From Pedobacter montanisoli (GTDB lineage: Bacteria > Bacteroidota > Bacteroidia > Sphingobacteriales > Sphingobacteriaceae): a DNA stretch of 64,000 nt. Numbering within the stretch: the first letter of the stretch is position 1; each line of letters opens with the position of its first letter. The stretch is taken from positions 124,001-188,000 of the forward strand of contig NZ_JALGBH010000001.1 in NCBI RefSeq assembly GCF_022809115.1, in the 5' to 3' direction. Both the position numbers and the translations under genes were made by a program. Of this stretch, positions 26,971 to 35,228 are shown one piece after another. The notes below the pieces were generated by a model. It made no database searches, was not told the DNA's origin, and saw only the letters and a program-made list of their open reading frames with translations.

Positions 26971-27354
26971 ATGGAAAAAACTGAAAAGACACGTTATTCT
27001 GACAGTGAGCTACAAGAATTCAAAGAAATCATTTTAGAGAAACTAAGAACTTCAAGAGAAGAATTATTGTCGTTAACCTCTACTTTAAGTAATCCAAATT
27101 CTAATGGAACAGAAGATACTTCTGGCGCTTATAAAACCTTAGAAGATGGTTCTGCTACGCTCGAAAAAGAACAAACCAACCAATTGGCAGCACGTCAAAA
27201 GAAATTTATAGATAATCTTGAGGCTGCTTTGGTACGTATTGAAAATAAAACTTACGGTGTTTGCAGAGAAACCGGTAAACTTATACCTAAAGAGCGTTTA
27301 AGAGCTGTACCTCATGCTACATTAAGTATGGAAGCAAAACTTAAACAAGGCTAA
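26971..27354 (+). CDS. TraR/DksA-family regulator, zinc-finger cysteines lost
   Basis: 127 residues. A coiled-coil N-terminus (DSELQEFKEIILEKLRTSREEL) is followed by the DksA C-terminal motif YGVCRETGKLIPKERLRAVPHAT. DksA binds the RNA polymerase secondary channel with ppGpp. Only one of the usual four zinc cysteines remains (CRETGK instead of CxxCG), as is usual for this Bacteroidota subfamily. The ATG is 5 bp after the ileS stop. The stop overlaps the lspA start by one base (TAATG). Confidence 0.87.
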   Translation: MEKTEKTRYSDSELQEFKEIILEKLRTSREELLSLTSTLSNPNSNGTEDTSGAYKTLEDGSATLEKEQTNQLAARQKKFIDNLEAALVRIENKTYGVCRETGKLIPKERLRAVPHATLSMEAKLKQG

Positions 27355-27956
27355 TGAAAGGTTATACAAAACCGTTAGTATTAATATTTCTGGTTTTACT
27401 GGTAGATCAGCTAAGTAAAACCTGGGTAAAAACCAATATGTACCTGGGGCAGGAATTTAAAGTTCTTGGCAACTGGTTCATTATCCATTTTACCGAAAAT
27501 AACGGGATGGCTTTTGGGCTTGAGTTTGGTGGCGAATTTGGTAAGCTTGCCTTATCCCTTTTTAGGATCATAGCCGTTGCCGGAATTGGATATGGTTTGC
27601 ATTACCTCATTAAACGTAAATACCACAGAGGTTTAATTCTCAATGTGGCCTTGATTTTTGCCGGAGCATTGGGTAATATTATCGATTCGGTGTTTTATGG
27701 GATCATCTATAAATACGAAACCCTTTTCCACGGAAGAGTGGTAGATATGCTGTACTTCCCTATTATAAAAGGCTATTTCCCAAACTGGTTTCCAATTTGG
27801 GGCGGACAGGAATACGAGTTTTTTAGACCTGTATTTAACCTTGCAGATGCAGCAATTTCTGTAGGCGTAATCTGTATTCTTATTTTCCAGAAAACTTATT
27901 TTAAAGAGGAATTTAAGGACGAGGTGGGCATTAATAACGAAACCGTAGAGGAATAG
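27354..27956 (+). CDS. lspA: Lipoprotein signal peptidase (signal peptidase II), first copy
   Basis: Four-helix aspartyl protease of the inner membrane that removes prolipoprotein signal peptides. Seen are DQLSKTWVK near the N-terminus, NNGMAFGL, the catalytic boxes GNIIDSVFYG and FNLADAAISVGV. An insertion between these boxes (KYETLFHGRVVDMLYFPIIKG and on) makes it longer (200 aa) than E. coli LspA and is typical of Bacteroidota. Coupled to the DksA-like gene by TAATG; a strong terminator follows. A shorter paralogue occurs at 34719-35228. Confidence 0.93.
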   Translation: MKGYTKPLVLIFLVLLVDQLSKTWVKTNMYLGQEFKVLGNWFIIHFTENNGMAFGLEFGGEFGKLALSLFRIIAVAGIGYGLHYLIKRKYHRGLILNVALIFAGALGNIIDSVFYGIIYKYETLFHGRVVDMLYFPIIKGYFPNWFPIWGGQEYEFFRPVFNLADAAISVGVICILIFQKTYFKEEFKDEVGINNETVEE

Positions 27957-27984
27957 TTTAGGCTATTACCTATTTAAAAATTTT

Positions 27985-28013
27985 AAGCACTGCAAAATTG
28001 CAGTGCTTTTTTT
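27985..28013 (+). terminator. Rho-independent terminator after lspA
   Basis: AAGCACTGCAA pairs perfectly with TTGCAGTGCTT over 11 bp around a 3-nt loop, followed by T7. It closes the ileS-dksA-lspA operon. Confidence 0.92.
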
Positions 28014-28039
28014 ATGTAATTTGCATTAAAATCTCAAAC

Positions 28040-28714
28040 ATGAAAGCACGTCTTTTGACCTTGTTCATTTTAATATCTGCAATTCATTACAGCTATGCAC
28101 AAACCATTAATTTATTTAATGGCAAAAATCTCGACGGTTGGTATGCTGATGTACCCGATTCGCATATAGCACCTTCTTTTATTGTAAGAGATCAAAAACT
28201 GGTAAGTATGGGCGATCCAAGAGGCCATTTAATTACCAACGAGAGCTTTTCAAACTACCGTATAGAAGCAACTTATCGCTTTCCCGGCAAACCTGGTAAC
28301 TGTGGTATTCTGGTTCATGTATCTCAGCCACGTGTGCTTTATAACATGTTCCCAAAATCAATAGAAGTACAAATGCAGCATCTCGATGCCGGCGATTTCT
28401 GGTGCATAGGTGAAGATATTTCAGTACCTGATATGGAAGAGCGACGTGGAGATAAAAGTAAATGGGGTACAACTGCAGGTAAATTGCGCAGGATCAAAAA
28501 TCTTACAGATAGCTCAGAAAAACCATTAGGCCAATGGAACAAGATGATTATAGAATGTTTGGATAATAAGATTAAGGTTTGGGTTAATGGCGATCTGGTA
28601 AATGATGGTTACGACTGTACAGCCAGCCAAGGAAAAATTGCGATACAGGCAGAGGGAGCCGAAGTAGAGTTTAAAACGCTTAAACTTAAGCATATCTCAA
28701 AATTCAGTAAATAA
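28040..28714 (+). CDS. Secreted DUF1080 (3-keto-disaccharide hydrolase-like) protein
   Basis: 224 residues with a cleavable signal peptide (ending SYAQ) and the DUF1080 jelly-roll domain: INLFNGKNLDGWYAD at the start, GKPGNCGILVHV in the middle and GKIAIQAEGAEVEFKTLKLK at the end. The family includes 3-keto-glycoside hydrolases. The start is the ATG at 28040, since an upstream in-frame TTG lies within the terminator hairpin. Monocistronic. Confidence 0.88.
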   Translation: MKARLLTLFILISAIHYSYAQTINLFNGKNLDGWYADVPDSHIAPSFIVRDQKLVSMGDPRGHLITNESFSNYRIEATYRFPGKPGNCGILVHVSQPRVLYNMFPKSIEVQMQHLDAGDFWCIGEDISVPDMEERRGDKSKWGTTAGKLRRIKNLTDSSEKPLGQWNKMIIECLDNKIKVWVNGDLVNDGYDCTASQGKIAIQAEGAEVEFKTLKLKHISKFSK

Positions 28715-29097
28715 ATCTCATTTTTGGTCTATTCTATTGAAGATGCCTGAAACAACTTGCTTCGAATTCACTTCTGAAAGTTCAGCATGACGGTAGTGGG
28801 TATAGATGGCGATATAATGCAAATATTGTAGTTAGAGAATTGGTGCAATCTACTTTAAGGGCACTAAATATAAAACAGTTTCTGCGTCACCCCCGAACAA
28901 GTCGGGACAAGCGCTGAACTCGTTTCAGGGTCTTTGTACTTTTTACTCAGAGTACAGCACAACGATTAAGAATTTTCAAAAAAATATAGGCCTGATTTCT
29001 TGAGGCTTACCTATTTTTCTTTTCATTCTTTTTTTAACTGGTATGGAATTGGCTTAGAACTTTCATCTAAATTACAAACACACAAAAAAATAAGTAT
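28715..29097. other. Non-coding gap with a composite repeat
   Basis: No credible gene in 383 bp. The left part (28745-28930) is the repeat described separately; 28935-28955 forms a weak GTACT/AGTAC hairpin. The last 100 bp before the SIMPL gene are AT-rich and show no convincing promoter word. Confidence 0.5.
28745..28930. repeat. Composite intergenic repeat with inverted ends
   Basis: CCTGAAAC at 28746-28753 and GTTTCAGG at 28922-28929 are inverted, flanked by AAGA/TCTT. Inside are CAGCATGACGG and GCGTCACCCCCGAAC in opposite orientation. The words GTCAC, CGAAC and CTGAAC recall the nested repeat elements at 172-295 and 58285-58417. Confidence 0.5.
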
Positions 29098-29787
29098 ATG
29101 AAAAAATTATTCACACTGGCTTTAGTATCGTTATTAAGTATAGGTGCTATGGCTCAACAGACAGATCTGAGAAGAAAAATAAACGTTAGCGGCACAGCCG
29201 AAACAGAAGTTACGCCTGATATCATTTACATCAGCATATCGCTTAAAGAGTATTTAAAAGATAACCGCAAAAAAGTAGAGATCAGCGATCTTGAAAAGCA
29301 ACTTTACAATGCGGTAGAAAAAGCAGGTATCAGCAAAGAAAATTTAACCATCAGCAACCTGAGCAGTTGGAATTACGCTACAGAGAAAAAGAAAAATCCT
29401 GATTTTCTGGCCAGTAAACAATACAGATTAAAAGTTGCTGATCTGAATAAATTTAACCAGATCATTGATGCTATTGATGCCAAAGGAATTGCCAGCACCA
29501 ATATAGAAAGCTACGATTACAGCAAAATAGAAAGCTTAAAAAAAGAACTGAAAATTAAAGCTTTATTAGCCGCTAAAGAAAAAGCAGCCTACATGGTAGA
29601 AGCTTTAGGAGATAAATTGGGAAAAGCACTTGAAATTCAAGACGGCGGAGATAATTATCCTCAACCTGTGTACAGAAATTTCGCCTTGAAATCGGCTGCA
29701 ATGGATATGGGCGGTGCAGAACCTGAAATCGATTTTAAAAAGATAAAATTAAGCTTCAGCGTAAATGTAATCTTTGAAGTGATCTAA
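29098..29787 (+). CDS. Periplasmic SIMPL (DUF541) domain protein
   Basis: 229 residues with a signal peptide (1-19, ending AMAQ) followed by the SIMPL/DUF541 domain: INVSGTAETEVTPDIIYISISL, ENLTISNLSSWNY and the C-terminal IKLSFSVNVIFEVI. Proteins of this family (oxidative-stress defence BP26/OMP28 type) form periplasmic ring assemblies with unclear function. Monocistronic, with its own terminator. Confidence 0.9.
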   Translation: MKKLFTLALVSLLSIGAMAQQTDLRRKINVSGTAETEVTPDIIYISISLKEYLKDNRKKVEISDLEKQLYNAVEKAGISKENLTISNLSSWNYATEKKKNPDFLASKQYRLKVADLNKFNQIIDAIDAKGIASTNIESYDYSKIESLKKELKIKALLAAKEKAAYMVEALGDKLGKALEIQDGGDNYPQPVYRNFALKSAAMDMGGAEPEIDFKKIKLSFSVNVIFEVI

Positions 29788-29813
29788 AATTTCAACCGTT
29801 TTTAAAATAAATA

Positions 29814-29845
29814 AAAGCTGCATAGAACATATATGCAGCTTTTTT
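29814..29845 (+). terminator. Rho-independent terminator after SIMPL gene
   Basis: AAAGCTGCATA pairs with TATGCAGCTTT around a 7-nt loop and is followed by a T6 tract. Confidence 0.92.
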
Positions 29846-29895
29846 GTTTTATCCTTAATCCATATTAAATAGTTAACTAAAATCAGGAAGTAAGT

Positions 29896-30207
29896 ATGAA
29901 AAAGTTAATTTATTCTTTGATCTTAATGATGACCTTGTCATTAACGGTAAACACAGTTTTTGCCAGCGATAAACCTAAAGTCAATACAGAGCTCAGTACT
30001 GAGCAAAAAGCTGAGTTGGAAAGAATCACATCCCGAGTAGCTGAAATTAAAGCAATGGATAAATCCAATTTAAGCAAAGATGAAAGAAAAGCGTTGCGCA
30101 AAGAGTTGAAAGAAATGAAAAAGAAAGCTGCCGCAATGAGTGGAGGTGTTTATCTTTCTGTGGGTGCCATTATCATCATTATATTATTATTGATTCTTAT
30201 TTTATAA
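29896..30207 (+). CDS. Secreted charged helical protein with C-terminal membrane anchor
   Basis: 103 residues. A signal peptide (1-23, ending VFAS) is followed by a Lys/Glu-rich helical stretch (ELSTEQKAELERITSRVAEI, DERKALRKELKEMKKKAA) and a C-terminal hydrophobic segment (about 84-103). This three-part design is common among small Bacteroidota hypothetical proteins; no function is known. Convergent with serS and followed by a two-way terminator. Confidence 0.75.
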   Translation: MKKLIYSLILMMTLSLTVNTVFASDKPKVNTELSTEQKAELERITSRVAEIKAMDKSNLSKDERKALRKELKEMKKKAAAMSGGVYLSVGAIIIIILLLILIL

Positions 30208-30220
30208 GAAAGCAGAAAAT

Positions 30221-30248
30221 AAAAAAAGCCGGAAATCCGGCTTTTTTT
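30221..30248. terminator. Bidirectional terminator between 29896 gene and serS
   Basis: AAAGCCGG/CCGGCTTT with a 4-nt loop, flanked by A7 on the left and T7 on the right, so it works for the plus-strand gene and for serS on the minus strand. Confidence 0.93.
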
Positions 30249-30274
30249 ATTTATAAGAAATGATTGATTAGTCT

Positions 30275-31546
30275 TTAATCGATCCTATCAAATCCTGTAT
30301 ATTTAACCAATGCTTCAGGTATTTTGATACCATCCTCCGTTTGGTAATTTTCTAAAATTGAAGCCACGATACGTGGAAGGGCCAAAGCACTTCCGTTTAA
30401 AGTATGTGCCAATTGCGTTTTACCTTCTTTACCTTTAAAGCGAAGTTTTAAACGGTTGCTCTGGTAAGTCTCAAAGTTTGAAACCGAAGACACCTCTAAC
30501 CAGCGTTGCTGCGCTGCGCTCCATACTTCCATATCGTAAGTCATGGCCGATGTAAAGCCCATATCACCGCCACATAAACGTAAAACACGGTAATGTAAAC
30601 CGAGTTCCTGTAATAGAGATTGTACATAGTTACTCATGTCTTCCAAAGTATCATAAGATTTCTCAGGATGTGTAATCTGCACAAGCTCAACTTTATCAAA
30701 CTGGTGCAAACGATTTAAGCCACGTACATGCGATCCGTAAGAACCCGCTTCACGTCTAAAACATGGCGTATAACCTGTATTTTTAATCGGAAGGTCTTCT
30801 TCTTTTAAAATAACATCACGGTACAAATTGGTTACCGGAACTTCTGCCGTAGGTATCAGATATAAATCATCAACACCTACATGATACATCTGCCCTTCTT
30901 TATCTGGCAATTGACCTGTACCAAAACCAGAAGCTGCATTTACCAAGTGAGGCACTTGCATTTCCCTGTATCCGGCAGCAATGGCTTTATCTAAAAAGAA
31001 ATTGATTAACGCTCTTTGTAAACGTGCGCCCTTTCCTTTATACACCGGAAAACCTGCTCCCGTAATTTTTGTTCCCAATTCAAAATCGATGATATCATAT
31101 TTGGCGGCAAGCTCCCAATGCGGTAAAGCATTTGCAGGAAGCTCAGAAGGTGCTCCGTGTGTTAACACCACTTCATTATCATCTGCAGATGTGCCGGCCT
31201 TAACCAAATGATAAGGTAAGTTTGGCAACTGCACAATTAAATTATGCTGCTGCTCTTCTAATGCATTTAGCTTTTCTGTAAGCTCTTTGATCTTATCTTT
31301 ATTGGTACTGGTTTGTTGCTTAATCGCTTCAGCTTCTTCCTTTTTGCCATTTCGCATCAACTCTCCTATCTGCTTAGCGGCCGCATTGGCCTCGGCGGAC
31401 AGGTTATCCAACGAATTCTGAGTTTGGCGACGCTCCTCATCTACTGAAATGATCTGGTCTACCAACTCAAGTTGTTTGAAATTACGAACGCTTAATCGTT
31501 CTAAAACTTTCTCTCTGTTTTCGCGGATATAGTTAACTTGCAACAT
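30275..31546 (-). CDS. serS: Seryl-tRNA synthetase
   Basis: 423 residues, full length. The N-terminal coiled coil (about 30-105) binds the long variable arm of tRNA-Ser. Class II motifs follow: motif 2 in CFRREAGSYGSHVRGLNRLHQF and motif 3 in NGSALALPRIVASILENYQ. The gene is monocistronic, with a -7 element upstream and a shared terminator downstream. Confidence 0.97.
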   Translation of the reverse strand: MLQVNYIRENREKVLERLSVRNFKQLELVDQIISVDEERRQTQNSLDNLSAEANAAAKQIGELMRNGKKEEAEAIKQQTSTNKDKIKELTEKLNALEEQQHNLIVQLPNLPYHLVKAGTSADDNEVVLTHGAPSELPANALPHWELAAKYDIIDFELGTKITGAGFPVYKGKGARLQRALINFFLDKAIAAGYREMQVPHLVNAASGFGTGQLPDKEGQMYHVGVDDLYLIPTAEVPVTNLYRDVILKEEDLPIKNTGYTPCFRREAGSYGSHVRGLNRLHQFDKVELVQITHPEKSYDTLEDMSNYVQSLLQELGLHYRVLRLCGGDMGFTSAMTYDMEVWSAAQQRWLEVSSVSNFETYQSNRLKLRFKGKEGKTQLAHTLNGSALALPRIVASILENYQTEDGIKIPEALVKYTGFDRID

Positions 31547-31563
31547 TATTTATTAATTTTTTA

Positions 31564-31571
31564 CAAAGATA
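31564..31571 (-). promoter_or_regulatory. -7 element upstream of serS
   Basis: On the minus strand TATCTTTG matches TAnnTTTG, 17 bp before the serS start codon. The -33 element is not clear. Confidence 0.4.
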
Positions 31572-31626
31572 AAATTGATTTACAATTATACGACTGACGA
31601 TTATAGATTTCATCATATTAACTTGA

Positions 31627-31634
31627 TAACTTTG
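31627..31634 (+). promoter_or_regulatory. -7 element upstream of rsmI
   Basis: TAACTTTG matches TAnnTTTG and lies 30 bp before the rsmI start codon, the same word and distance as before ileS. Confidence 0.45.
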
Positions 31635-31664
31635 CCCGTCGCTTTATAGTTCAAAATCCAAAAT

Positions 31665-32384
31665 ATGAAAACAACCGGTAAGCTTTATCTTGTCCCCACC
31701 CCCATTGGCAATTTGGAGGATATGACTTTTAGGGCCATTAATGTGCTAAAAGAGGTTGATCTTATTTTAGCAGAAGATACCCGCACCAGTGCTCCTTTGC
31801 TTAAACATTTTGGTATCGACAAAAAAGTTTACGCGCATCATCAGCATAACGAGCATAAAGCCAGTACTGAAATTATTAAGTTTTTAGAGCAAGGACAACA
31901 AATTGCTTTGATCTCTGATGCAGGAACGCCAGCTATATCAGACCCGGGCTTTTTTCTGGTTAGAGAAGCTTTAAAGCACGATATAGAGGTATGCTGCCTG
32001 CCTGGAGCAACGGCATTTGTGCCCGCTTTGGTCAATTCGGGCCTCCCGAGCGATCAGTTTGTTTTTGAAGGCTTTCTTCCGGTAAAAAAAGGCCGCCAAA
32101 CAAGACTGAAAAAATTAGCTGAAGAAGAGCGTACCATGATCTTTTATGAAAGTCCGCACAGGTTATTGAAAACGCTCGCTGAATTTGCTGAGTTTTTCGG
32201 AGCTGAAAGACAAATTTCGGTAAGCAGAGAGTTGAGTAAATTGTACGAAGAGAATGTACGTGGCACTGTTTTAGATGTAAAATCACATTTTGAAAACAAT
32301 ATTTTAAAGGGAGAATTCGTAATTTGTGTTACAGGAGCGCCCGAAACTCCAAAAGTTAAAGAGAAATTCTATAAAGAAAAATAA
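31665..32384 (+). CDS. rsmI: 16S rRNA 2'-O-ribose C1402 methyltransferase RsmI
   Basis: 239 residues. The tetrapyrrole-methylase-like fold begins with GKLYLVPTPIGNLEDMTFRAINVLKEVDLILAEDTRTSAPLL, the RsmI signature, and continues with ISDAGTPAISDPGFFLV and YESPHRLLKTL. It methylates C1402 in the decoding centre with SAM. The C-terminal extension of some RsmI proteins is absent. Only 1 bp separates it from the next gene. Confidence 0.95.
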   Translation: MKTTGKLYLVPTPIGNLEDMTFRAINVLKEVDLILAEDTRTSAPLLKHFGIDKKVYAHHQHNEHKASTEIIKFLEQGQQIALISDAGTPAISDPGFFLVREALKHDIEVCCLPGATAFVPALVNSGLPSDQFVFEGFLPVKKGRQTRLKKLAEEERTMIFYESPHRLLKTLAEFAEFFGAERQISVSRELSKLYEENVRGTVLDVKSHFENNILKGEFVICVTGAPETPKVKEKFYKEK

Positions 32385-32385
32385 A

Positions 32386-33027
32386 ATGATAAACGTAGAT
32401 AGGTTTTTAGCCGACGAGCAGGATCCAAAGGCTGTAGAAAAAGTAATTGGTAAATTAAATGATTTATTAACCAGCGGTGAAGAGATTTTGTACCTGGCTG
32501 TACAAAAAAAACCTGCAGTTAACCTTTTGCCAGATTGCATAGCCATTACCAATAAACGTATTTTTTACTGCGAGCCCGGCAATTTGGGCTTAACCATGAA
32601 TTTTAAAGATATCTCATGGAAAAATATCAAAGAAGTATCTTTTAAAGAAGGTTTACTGGGTTCTAAATTTATTTGCGTACCTACATCTGGCGAAAATATC
32701 GTTACAGAATATATTCCAAAAGTACAGGCACGTAAACTGCACCAAGCTGCCAATGAGCAATTGGAGCAGTACAAAGAAATGCTTCGTCAGCAAAAGCTGG
32801 AAGAAAACCGTGCATCTGCTACTTCATTTAGCATGCCTGCTTCGCAAAACATTATCGATATTCCTGTTGAAGAAGCTATCGTAATTCCTGAAACAAGTAG
32901 TGCGGCACCCGAAACAGAAGACGATGCTACGCTTAAATTAAGAAAGTTAAAAACACTTTACGATAAGCAACTCATTACCTTAGAAGAATATGAAAACAAA
33001 AAGGCTGCTATTTTAGACAGCTTGTAA
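32386..33027 (+). CDS. PH-like domain protein with C-terminal SHOCT motif
   Basis: 213 residues from the ATG just after the rsmI stop. Residues about 25-125 form a bacterial PH-like beta domain (EEILYLAVQKKPAVNLLPDCIAITNKRIFY, DISWKNIKEVSFKEGLLGS). A linker rich in Glu and Ala follows, and the last 30 residues are a SHOCT motif (LKTLYDKQLITLEEYENKKAAILDSL). SHOCT modules are small oligomerisation or lipid-associated helices. Cytosolic; function unknown. Confidence 0.8.
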   Translation: MINVDRFLADEQDPKAVEKVIGKLNDLLTSGEEILYLAVQKKPAVNLLPDCIAITNKRIFYCEPGNLGLTMNFKDISWKNIKEVSFKEGLLGSKFICVPTSGENIVTEYIPKVQARKLHQAANEQLEQYKEMLRQQKLEENRASATSFSMPASQNIIDIPVEEAIVIPETSSAAPETEDDATLKLRKLKTLYDKQLITLEEYENKKAAILDSL

Positions 33028-33084
33028 TCCATTCTTCTATCCATATTGATAACTGAATATACGTAAAACAGGATTAACATATTA

Positions 33085-34722
33085 ATGAGCTTCAAAGAAA
33101 ACTATTTACCAGCCCTGCTCAGTGCTTTTTTAATGTGGCTGGCCTGGCCTCCACATCCTTATTTAGCCCCTTTATTGTTAGTTGGATTATTGCCGCTTTT
33201 TATTGCATTGCATAAGATCATTACAACGAGCAATAGCAAAACAGGTAAAAAAGTATTTTTAACCGCCGGTTTAACTTTTTTAGTTTGGAATACAGCTTCA
33301 ATTTATTGGGTTTTTAATGCGATCAATGCTGTAAATAAAGGCTTTACCGGAACCATGGTTTCTTTCTTGGTTTCACTCATTCCTTATGGACTAGGCGCTT
33401 TTTTAATGACTTCTGCTTTTTGGCTGGCCTATCGGCTGTATAGATATACCAATTGGACCATAGCTGCCATTGGCTTAGTGTCCTTTTATATGTGTATGGA
33501 GTTTTTACATCAGAGCTGGGACCTTGCTTTTCCGTGGATGACCTTGGGCAATGGTTTTGCAACTATGCACCAGTTGGCGCAATGGTATGAATTTACAGGT
33601 GTATATGGCGGTTCTTTATGGATATTGTTAAGCAACATCCTGGTTTTTGCCGCTTATCGTCAAATTAAAAACAGTCAAAAATTCTCATTGAGCATTACTT
33701 GGCTGGCAGTGGTTTTGGTGCCTATGGGTTTATCGCTCTATATATACAAGAGCTATAAAGAGAAATCTGTACCGGTAAATGTAGTGGTGGTTCAGCCCAA
33801 CATAGACCCTTATGAAAAGTATGGAACGGTATCGGCCGGAGATCAGTTACGCATTTTAACCCATCTTTCGGATTCTGTTGGCCAAGTAAATACCGAATAT
33901 TTTATATGGCCGGAAACCGCCATACCAGATTATGCAGATGAAGACCGCATACGTACAAACAGCGATTTTTTGTTTATTCAGGATTTCCTTAAAAAGTATA
34001 AAAACGGTACGGTAATTACAGGTATTGAAAGCGTAAAGTTTTATAACGATAAGAAAACGCTCTCGGCCAAAGTAAATCCTAACGGTGGTTTTTACGATAA
34101 TTACAATGCCGCTATGCAGGTAGAAAATTCTGCCACCGTAGATTTCTACCATAAATCTAAACTGGTTCCAGGTGTAGAAAAAATGCCTTTTCCTAAAGTA
34201 TTTGCTTTTTTAGGTCCGGTATTTGAAAAATTGGGCGGAAGCGTTTCGGGCTGGGGATGGCAAGAAGAACCCGGCGTATTTTACAGTTATAGCGGTATTG
34301 GCGTTGCGCCCGTAATCTGTTATGAAACTTTATGGGGCAATTGGATTGGAGATGCCGTAAAAAATGGCGCACAGTTTATTGCCATTATTACCAACGATGG
34401 CTGGTGGGGCAATACCAGCGGCAAAGATCAGCATTTTCAATATGCAAAATTACGGGCCATAGAAACCCGCAGGTATGTAGCCCGTTCAGCCAACACCGGA
34501 ATATCGGGTTTTATTAACCAACGTGGCGATGTGCTTAAACAAAGCACCTGGTGGACCAGAGCCGCATTGAAAGAAGATATTAACCTGAACGATAATCTTA
34601 CTTTCTACGTAAAAAATGGCGACCTTATTGCTAAACTTTCAGTTATCTTAACTTTTGCCTTAGCATTGGTTATCATTTACTTTAGGTGGATAAAAAAACC
34701 TAGATTTGCGCATAAATCATGA
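33085..34722 (+). CDS. lnt: Apolipoprotein N-acyltransferase
   Basis: 545 residues. An N-terminal membrane domain with about seven hydrophobic helices (1-220) is followed by a nitrilase-like catalytic domain and a final C-terminal helix. The expected catalytic triad is seen: Glu in FIWPETAIPD, Lys in SKLVPGVEKMPF and Cys in VICYETLWG. Lnt adds the third acyl chain to lipoproteins. The stop overlaps the start of a second lspA gene by 4 bp, joining two steps of lipoprotein maturation. Confidence 0.93.
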   Translation: MSFKENYLPALLSAFLMWLAWPPHPYLAPLLLVGLLPLFIALHKIITTSNSKTGKKVFLTAGLTFLVWNTASIYWVFNAINAVNKGFTGTMVSFLVSLIPYGLGAFLMTSAFWLAYRLYRYTNWTIAAIGLVSFYMCMEFLHQSWDLAFPWMTLGNGFATMHQLAQWYEFTGVYGGSLWILLSNILVFAAYRQIKNSQKFSLSITWLAVVLVPMGLSLYIYKSYKEKSVPVNVVVVQPNIDPYEKYGTVSAGDQLRILTHLSDSVGQVNTEYFIWPETAIPDYADEDRIRTNSDFLFIQDFLKKYKNGTVITGIESVKFYNDKKTLSAKVNPNGGFYDNYNAAMQVENSATVDFYHKSKLVPGVEKMPFPKVFAFLGPVFEKLGGSVSGWGWQEEPGVFYSYSGIGVAPVICYETLWGNWIGDAVKNGAQFIAIITNDGWWGNTSGKDQHFQYAKLRAIETRRYVARSANTGISGFINQRGDVLKQSTWWTRAALKEDINLNDNLTFYVKNGDLIAKLSVILTFALALVIIYFRWIKKPRFAHKS

Positions 34723-35228
34723 AAGCCCATAAACCTTTAACTCTACTTACGCTGATCTTTTTGCTCTGCTTAAATCTGGGCTGTGATCAGGTATCTAAAA
34801 TAGTAGTACGCAAAAACATAGATACCTATCAGCAAATCGTGTTGATCAAAGACAGGTTTATACTTACCAAAGTTGAAAATACAGGTGCCTTTTTAAGTGC
34901 TGGAAGTAATCTACCTGATTTTGTACGAACCATTTTATTAACCATACTACCTATTGCCGTGCTTTTGTATGGCCTGTATTTTCTGTTCTCTCAAAAGAAA
35001 TTGTCAAGATTAATGCAGATTGGCCTATGCTTTTTAATAGGTGGTGGTATAGGTAACGTGTTCGATAGGATTATTTACGGTTCGGTTACAGATTTTATGC
35101 ATATGGATTTTGTGCTCTTTAGAACGGGAATCTTTAATATGGCCGATGTTTCTATTATGACAGGCATAGGGTTGCTGCTTTTAGAAGCCCTGTTAAAGCC
35201 CAAGGCAACAACCCCTGCTCAAGTCTAA
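34719..35228 (+). CDS. lspA: Lipoprotein signal peptidase-like protein, second copy (169 aa)
   Basis: Compact LspA paralogue. DQVSKIVVRK, ENTGAFLS, GNVFDRIIYGSVTDFMH and IFNMADVSI keep all conserved boxes, including both catalytic Asp residues, and lack the insertion of the copy at 27354-27956. It starts inside the end of lnt (ATGA overlap), so it is translationally coupled to lnt. Possibly a specialised or redundant enzyme. Its stop overlaps the convergent DUF4136 gene by 4 bp. Confidence 0.88.
   Translation: MKAHKPLTLLTLIFLLCLNLGCDQVSKIVVRKNIDTYQQIVLIKDRFILTKVENTGAFLSAGSNLPDFVRTILLTILPIAVLLYGLYFLFSQKKLSRLMQIGLCFLIGGGIGNVFDRIIYGSVTDFMHMDFVLFRTGIFNMADVSIMTGIGLLLLEALLKPKATTPAQV

Noticed and set aside
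27998-28039. Extended start of the DUF1080 protein
   Set aside because: The TTG start lies within the lspA terminator hairpin; the ATG at 28040 begins a proper signal peptide.
32326-32385. Extended start for the PH/SHOCT protein into rsmI
   Set aside because: The lysine-rich extension is out-of-frame rsmI sequence; the ATG just after the rsmI stop is natural.
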